Of a stretch of 64,000 nt of DNA, positions 60,068 to 64,000 are shown piece by piece. Made by a program: the position numbers and the translations under genes. This stretch comes from Mucilaginibacter sp. GTDB lineage: Bacteria; Bacteroidota; Bacteroidia; Sphingobacteriales; Sphingobacteriaceae. The notes beneath the pieces were generated by a model, which saw only the letters and a program-made list of their open reading frames with translations, searched no databases and was not told the origin of the DNA. The DNA lies in contig JAQBOV010000029.1 of assembly GCA_028287895.1 (NCBI GenBank), forward strand, positions 62,001 through 126,000, read 5' to 3'. Each line of letters starts with the position of its first letter. Position 1 is the first letter of the stretch.

Positions 60068-60431
60068 CAATTTGGATAAAAACGACGTAAAGGTAATATC
60101 GAATAATGAATATCGAAGTAAACACTTCAACATTCATGGCGCCGGTCGTTATTTAATAGTTTGCATTAGCTCTGCTGAAGGAACTTAGGCCTGTTTTCTT
60201 TCCTGTTTTTCCTGCAACTACAATTTCATTTCCGTACAAGTCTAAGCAATGAAAAAATTTGTATTACGGCCTTGCTGCTTATATATAGATGTTACAACTG
60301 CAACGATGCAATTCTTTTTTAAATGCGCTTATCGTATTGCACATAGGTATGAGTGGGTAAAAGAAATATTACATATTCATATCTATGCTGTCACATAAAT
60401 TTCTATAACTTCAAATAAAAAATTGTAAGCC
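60068..60431. other. 364 bp divergent intergenic region
   Basis: It lies between the GT39-like and MBL-fold genes and must hold both promoters. A 49-codon frame (60249-60398) is Cys/Tyr/His-rich and looks like chance. No clear TAnnTTTG or operator was identified. Confidence 0.5.
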
Positions 60432-61328
60432 ATGCAACGTCGTAGTTTTTTGCTGAATACTGCTGTAGCAGCAGGTGCATTTACCTTATCGGGTAAAAAA
60501 AGTTTTGCTTCCTGGGTAACTGATCCGGCATACCAGTTTAAACCCTTGCGTAATAATATGGGCATGTTTGCTGAACAGGGGGGCACCATTGCCTGGCTGG
60601 TCAACAAGGAAGGGATAGTGGTGGTAGATGCTGAGTTTCCTGATCCTGCTACCCACCTGATAGCCGAACTGAAAAAACAATCAGACAAGCCTTTTGAATG
60701 GCTCATCAATACCCATCATCACGGCGATCATACCGCCGGCAATATCTCATTCAAAGGACTGGTAAAAAACGTAGCCGCACATGCCAATTCCCTCGCTAAT
60801 CAAAAAAATGTGGCTGCAGCACAGAAAAAGGAAGATGTACAATTATATCCTGATATTACCTTTACCGATACCTGGAAAATCAAGGTAGGTGACGAAAGAA
60901 TACAGGCTTATTACTTTGGTCCCGGTCACACAAATGGTGACAGTATGATCCATTTTGAGCATGCCAATATTGTGCACATGGGCGACCTGGTATTTAACCG
61001 CCGCTACCCTTATATAGACCGCTCTGCCGGTGCATCAGTAAAAAACTGGCCCCTAACATTGGAAATGGCGCAAAAGAAATTTGATAAGGATACCCTTTTT
61101 GTATTTGGCCATGCCTTTGATCCGCTGAAGGTAACCGGCAAGATGGAAGACATTAAGGCCATGCAAAACTTTATGGAGAAACTGGCCGGCTTTGTGCAAA
61201 CCAGTATTAAAGCCGGCAAAACTAAAGAAGAAATATTGCAGGCAAAATCCATACCGGGTGTAACCGGCTGGCAGGGCGATGGTATAGAGCGTGGCCTTAC
61301 CGCAGCTTACGAAGAATTTAGCGCTTGA
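60432..61328 (+). CDS. MBL-fold metallo-hydrolase with Tat-type signal
   Basis: A 298-residue protein with a twin-arginine N-terminus (MQRRSFLLNTAVAAGAF). The metallo-beta-lactamase motif HxHxDH is complete (H95, H97, D99, H100 in THHHGDH). GPGHTNGDS supplies the next His, HMGDLVF the bridging Asp and FGHAFD the last His. It is probably periplasmic and belongs to the SoxH/quinoprotein-relay-like or beta-lactamase-like hydrolases. It is followed after 6 bp by the hypothetical at 61335, suggesting a two-gene unit. Confidence 0.9.
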   Translation: MQRRSFLLNTAVAAGAFTLSGKKSFASWVTDPAYQFKPLRNNMGMFAEQGGTIAWLVNKEGIVVVDAEFPDPATHLIAELKKQSDKPFEWLINTHHHGDHTAGNISFKGLVKNVAAHANSLANQKNVAAAQKKEDVQLYPDITFTDTWKIKVGDERIQAYYFGPGHTNGDSMIHFEHANIVHMGDLVFNRRYPYIDRSAGASVKNWPLTLEMAQKKFDKDTLFVFGHAFDPLKVTGKMEDIKAMQNFMEKLAGFVQTSIKAGKTKEEILQAKSIPGVTGWQGDGIERGLTAAYEEFSA

Positions 61329-61334
61329 TTATTT

Positions 61335-62051
61335 ATGAAGATATTATCCGTCCTGTTTTTTTTGACTTTACCCTTTTCGTCGCAAAAGGAACTTAATTCA
61401 ACTGCGCTGCTTCAAAAAGCGTATGCCCGCTACCATAATAAATGGCACAGGAGTCTATCCTTTAACCAAACGACTGAACGGTACAAAAATGACAGTTTAA
61501 TAAAAACGAATACCTGGTATGAACGCATTTCGTATCCCGACTTATTAAGAATAGACATCGATAGCCCCGACAGCGGCAATGGCATCATTTTCAGGCACGA
61601 CTCTACTTATATTTTCAGCAACAATAAGATTACAAAAAGCATAAAAAATGAAAATGAGCTGATTTTCTTTTTGGGCGGATTATACTTTGTACCTTTTGAC
61701 GAAGTGCTTTTTCATTTTAAAGCATTGAACTACGATCTGTCTAAATTCCACGCCAGTACATGGAAAGGCAAACCTGTTTATGTAATCGGAGCCGACAAGG
61801 ATGACGAAAAAGTAAATCAGTTGTGGATAGAGCAGGATAGACTTATACCCGTTCGGTTTCTGAAATACGAAGATAACTCCAGGGAAGAAGGTCTGTTTGA
61901 AGATCATATCGCCCTAAAAAATGCCTGGAGCGAAACCAAATGCTCATTTTATATCAACGACCATTTGTTGCAGGTAGAAAAATATCATCATATTGTTGCC
62001 GGCGGCCCAATTGACAAAAGCATTTTTGAACCGGCGATGGTTGGCAGGTAA
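61335..62051 (+). CDS. Secreted hypothetical protein (LolA-like fold possible)
   Basis: A 238-residue protein with a short signal peptide (MKILSVLFFLTLPFSS). The mature part is beta-rich with repeated edge strands (SLSFNQTTERYKNDSLIKTN, YVIGADKDDEKVNQLWIEQD, LIPVRFLKYED) recalling outer-membrane-lipoprotein-sorting-like domains. The C-terminus (HIVAGGPIDKSIFEP) is typical of such Bacteroidota proteins. Its start is 6 bp after the MBL-fold gene, so the two are co-transcribed. The function is unknown. Confidence 0.75.
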   Translation: MKILSVLFFLTLPFSSQKELNSTALLQKAYARYHNKWHRSLSFNQTTERYKNDSLIKTNTWYERISYPDLLRIDIDSPDSGNGIIFRHDSTYIFSNNKITKSIKNENELIFFLGGLYFVPFDEVLFHFKALNYDLSKFHASTWKGKPVYVIGADKDDEKVNQLWIEQDRLIPVRFLKYEDNSREEGLFEDHIALKNAWSETKCSFYINDHLLQVEKYHHIVAGGPIDKSIFEPAMVGR

Positions 62052-62062
62052 AACAAAAAAGG

Positions 62063-62132
62063 GCGTCACGGCGAGCTTGCCCAGGAGCGGTGCGCAAAGG
62101 CCACCCGCTATGCCGGGATGACAATACGCTTA
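62063..62132. repeat. Palindromic intergenic element (GTCACGGCGAGC...GGGATGACA type)
   Basis: GGCGTCACGGCGAGCTTGCC at the left and TGCCGGGATGACAA at the right are imperfect inverted ends around a GC-rich centre. This differs from the TCATTTCGAACGA family and looks like a separate REP-type element. Confidence 0.45.
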
Positions 62133-62156
62133 TCAGTTGCTATTAAATTATAAATT

Positions 62157-63020
62157 ATGCTTAAAAAAATCATCTCCCTTATCTGCCTGTTGCCTGCAAT
62201 AGCATCCGCACAAACCAAATCGTTTGTAATACCACTTTGGGAAAAAGGCGCACCCGGTTTCGAAAAGCTACGTGAGGTACCCGAAAAGGCTAAAGATTAC
62301 TGGGTAAAAAACATCAACAATCCTACCCTGACCGTATTTCTGCCACCGAAAGACAAGGCGACCGGATCGGCCGTGGTGGTTTGTCCGGGCGGTGGTCATC
62401 GACTGCTGGTTTTTAATGCCGAGGGTATTGAGCCGGGGAAATTTCTGAGTGATTTGGGGGTAGCCGTTTTTGTACTCAAATACCGCCTGGGCCGCGATAC
62501 CAACTCGCCTTATAAGGTTGATGTGCATGCCCGTGAAGATGGTTGCCGCGCCATGCGGCTGGTGCGCAGCCATGCTGGCCAATGGGGTATCGATCCCAAC
62601 AAGATCGGAATGATGGGATTTTCAGCAGGTGGGGAAGTGGTTGATATGACCACCTTCGCCCCGGATGCAGCCCATAACGATGCCATAGATCAGCAAAGCG
62701 CTAAACCAAATTTCCTTATCCAGATCTATCCCGGTCCATTATTTATTCCTGATGAGATACCTGCCGATGCCCCGCCCATCTTTTTGCTGGCAGCCAATGA
62801 TGACGTTTGCTGCTCGCCCTCGGTGATCAGGTTACTGGAAGGGTACCGCAAAGCCAAAGTACCCGTGGAGGCGCATATCTTTACCAAAGGCGATCATGGC
62901 TTTAATATGGGTAACCGCTCGCGCTTAAAATCCATCAACACCTGGCCCCAACGCCTTGCCGACTGGCTATCCGACAACAATTACCTCAAATCAACTGACA
63001 GGCCGATGGAGCTGAAGTAA
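62157..63020 (+). CDS. Secreted alpha/beta hydrolase, acetyl-esterase-like
   Basis: A 287-residue protein with a signal peptide (ending AIASAQ). VVVCPGGGHRLL provides the oxyanion hole and MMGFSAGGEV the nucleophile serine. FLLAANDDVCCSP gives the acid residue and FTKGDHGFNMG the histidine. The pattern matches BD-FAE/acetyl-xylan-esterase-like proteins of the S9 superfamily. It probably removes acetyl groups from hemicellulose in the periplasm. No other xylan gene is adjacent. Confidence 0.87.
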   Translation: MLKKIISLICLLPAIASAQTKSFVIPLWEKGAPGFEKLREVPEKAKDYWVKNINNPTLTVFLPPKDKATGSAVVVCPGGGHRLLVFNAEGIEPGKFLSDLGVAVFVLKYRLGRDTNSPYKVDVHAREDGCRAMRLVRSHAGQWGIDPNKIGMMGFSAGGEVVDMTTFAPDAAHNDAIDQQSAKPNFLIQIYPGPLFIPDEIPADAPPIFLLAANDDVCCSPSVIRLLEGYRKAKVPVEAHIFTKGDHGFNMGNRSRLKSINTWPQRLADWLSDNNYLKSTDRPMELK

Positions 63021-63273
63021 GAATTGTTGAACAATGGGGGCTCTGTTGGATTTGATCTTTCAACCCCCGGTCAGATCTTAAAGGCTTTTTATCGCATAAC
63101 AAATAAACTTCAAACGGCAATTTCAATTGCTGTTTTCCATATTTCTGATTTCGCAAATTTTTCAATTTCACCCCTGCAATAAGATGACAACATGCAAACA
63201 AAAATGAACATTCCCATATTATAACTTTACAACAAAGATTATTTCAACTTTCCAACTTTACAACAAAAAAAGA

Positions 63274-63570
63274 ATGGCAAATTTTCAGGAAATAATAAAT
63301 GCTGAAAAACCGGTATTAATCGACTTTTCGGCGGAATGGTGCGGACCATGTAAAATGATGCCGCCCATATTAAAAGAGCTTAAAGACACCATGGGCGATA
63401 AGGTGACCATCCTCAAAATAGATATTGACAAGAACCCTTCGGCGGCCGGCGCCTATAAGATCAACAGCGTACCCACCCTGATGCTGTTTAAAAATGGCCA
63501 AACCAAATGGCGCCAAAGTGGTGTGGTACAAGCCAGCCAGCTAAAACAGGTGATAGAGCAATATGTATAA
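63274..63570 (+). CDS. trxA: Thioredoxin
   Basis: A 98-residue thioredoxin fold with the redox motif WCGPCK (C23, C26) and the cis-Pro loop ([10 protein letters not shown]). The length and charge fit a cytoplasmic thioredoxin. There is no signal peptide. It is monocistronic in this window. Confidence 0.93.
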   Translation: MANFQEIINAEKPVLIDFSAEWCGPCKMMPPILKELKDTMGDKVTILKIDIDKNPSAAGAYKINSVPTLMLFKNGQTKWRQSGVVQASQLKQVIEQYV

Positions 63571-63891
63571 ACCTTGCATGCAGCAGCTCATGCCAACCCG
63601 TTCTCCTTTGCAAAAAGGGTAAAAAACTTTTTGACAGTCAAAAAGCCTTCGGCTATTATCTACCCCTGTTTGCAGTTTACACCGCAGGGGTAATCGCTTT
63701 GTAGAAGAACGGCCAAAAGTACCGTCGTGCGCCGTTAGGTGTATAGATCATAGAAATCGGCGCAAAAAAGGCTTTCTTTTATTGTTCTGCCAAGCTTTTG
63801 CGCCCAACGGAGCAGCTCTTTTAGGGCACTAAAGAAGTTGGAATCAGGGCAACAGGCAGCGATTTGGTTTAACTAACGTTATGGAATCGTC
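63571..63891. other. 321 bp gap with two inverted repeats
   Basis: A perfect palindrome CTTTTTGAC-A-GTCAAAAAG lies at 63627-63645. A TACCCCTG...CAGGGGTA pair lies at 63661-63692. Neither has a T tract, so they are not classical terminators. No gene was seen. Confidence 0.5.
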
Positions 63892-64000
63892 TTACAAATA
63901 ACTTAACCACCACTGCTGATGTGTCTTTTTATACTTGCTGTACCAGCGGCAAGGGAAATACAGTATAACGATGACCAGGAGCCATAGCAAATAAACTCCA
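63892..64000 (-). CDS. C-terminal end of a membrane protein (possibly DUF1624/acyltransferase-like), cut by window edge
   Basis: A leftward frame enters from the right edge and ends with TAA at 63892-63894. The 35 visible residues form one membrane helix (VYLLWLLVIVILYFP) then CRWYSKYKK and a QQWWLSYL tail. This ending recalls heparan-alpha-glucosaminide-N-acetyltransferase-like (DUF1624) proteins. Too little is visible to be sure. Confidence 0.45.
   Translation of the reverse strand, partial: GVYLLWLLVIVILYFPCRWYSKYKKTHQQWWLSYL

Noticed and set aside
60249..60398. 49-codon plus-strand frame before the MBL-fold gene
   Set aside because: Its Cys/Tyr/His-rich composition and position in the divergent promoter region suggest chance; no conservation can be argued.
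1..64000. CRISPR arrays, tRNA or rRNA genes, intact insertion sequences
   Set aside because: No regularly spaced direct repeats, cloverleaf-like segments, rRNA-like blocks or transposase frames with terminal repeats were seen by eye; short tRNAs could still be missed.

Overview
The window is a stretch of Bacteroidota chromosome, most likely from the Sphingobacteriaceae (Mucilaginibacter/Pedobacter-like). The evidence is the gene content: a LytS/LytTR pair, an outer-membrane barrel with a carboxypeptidase-like N-terminal domain, GH29 and GH31 enzymes, a FucP permease and AraC regulators with cupin N-termini. A TAnnTTTG promoter element precedes several starts, Shine-Dalgarno signals are weak, and intergenic palindromes are abundant. 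No rRNA, tRNA, CRISPR array or intact mobile element was seen.

Region 1 (1-14745) is an accessory biosynthetic island. A leftward operon (6697 to beyond position 1) encodes two cobalamin-binding-type radical SAM enzymes, a radical SAM/SPASM-type enzyme, two SAM methyltransferases (one cut by the window edge) and an ArnT/GT39-like membrane glycosyltransferase. A divergent rightward operon (6929-12006) encodes a third methyltransferase, an amidohydrolase, a polysaccharide deacetylase, a GNAT-like acyltransferase and a GT4 glycosyltransferase. A convergent leftward pair (14745-11985) encodes an ABC exporter and another GT4 enzyme. Together they look like a pathway that builds, decorates and exports an unusual glycan or glyco-metabolite. 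This is the best candidate for an undescribed system.

Region 2 (14881-31580) is an L-fucose utilisation locus of the non-phosphorylating type. It has a FucP permease, two GH29 alpha-L-fucosidases, a RhaM-type mutarotase, a fucose-dehydrogenase candidate SDR, a fuconolactonase-type amidohydrolase, two unrelated dehydratases (IlvD/Edd and UxaA families), a KDF-dehydrogenase-type SDR, a third SDR and a fumarylacetoacetate-hydrolase-family enzyme. The predicted end products are pyruvate and lactate. Two AraC regulators and a GH31 glycosidase close the locus.

Region 3 (31766-46732) holds housekeeping and surface genes: an alpha/beta hydrolase, a quinone-reductase-like MDR, a conserved tesA-ybbP-ybbA-like block, a Tat-exported sugar isomerase/epimerase-like protein, a LytS/LytTR two-component pair divergent from a large outer-membrane barrel, and a YceI protein. 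A dispersed palindrome appears to have inserted in frame into the signal-peptide region of the TesA-like gene.

Region 4 (46733-64000) mixes relics (an integrase N-terminus and a serpin-like remnant) with a receiver protein, small hypotheticals, a penicillin-acylase-family enzyme, a PAS-PAS-GAF histidine kinase, an aminopeptidase P, a second GT39-like enzyme, an MBL-fold hydrolase, an esterase and thioredoxin. The 52842-53262 gap holds a double hairpin with a poly-T tract that may end an unannotated small RNA.
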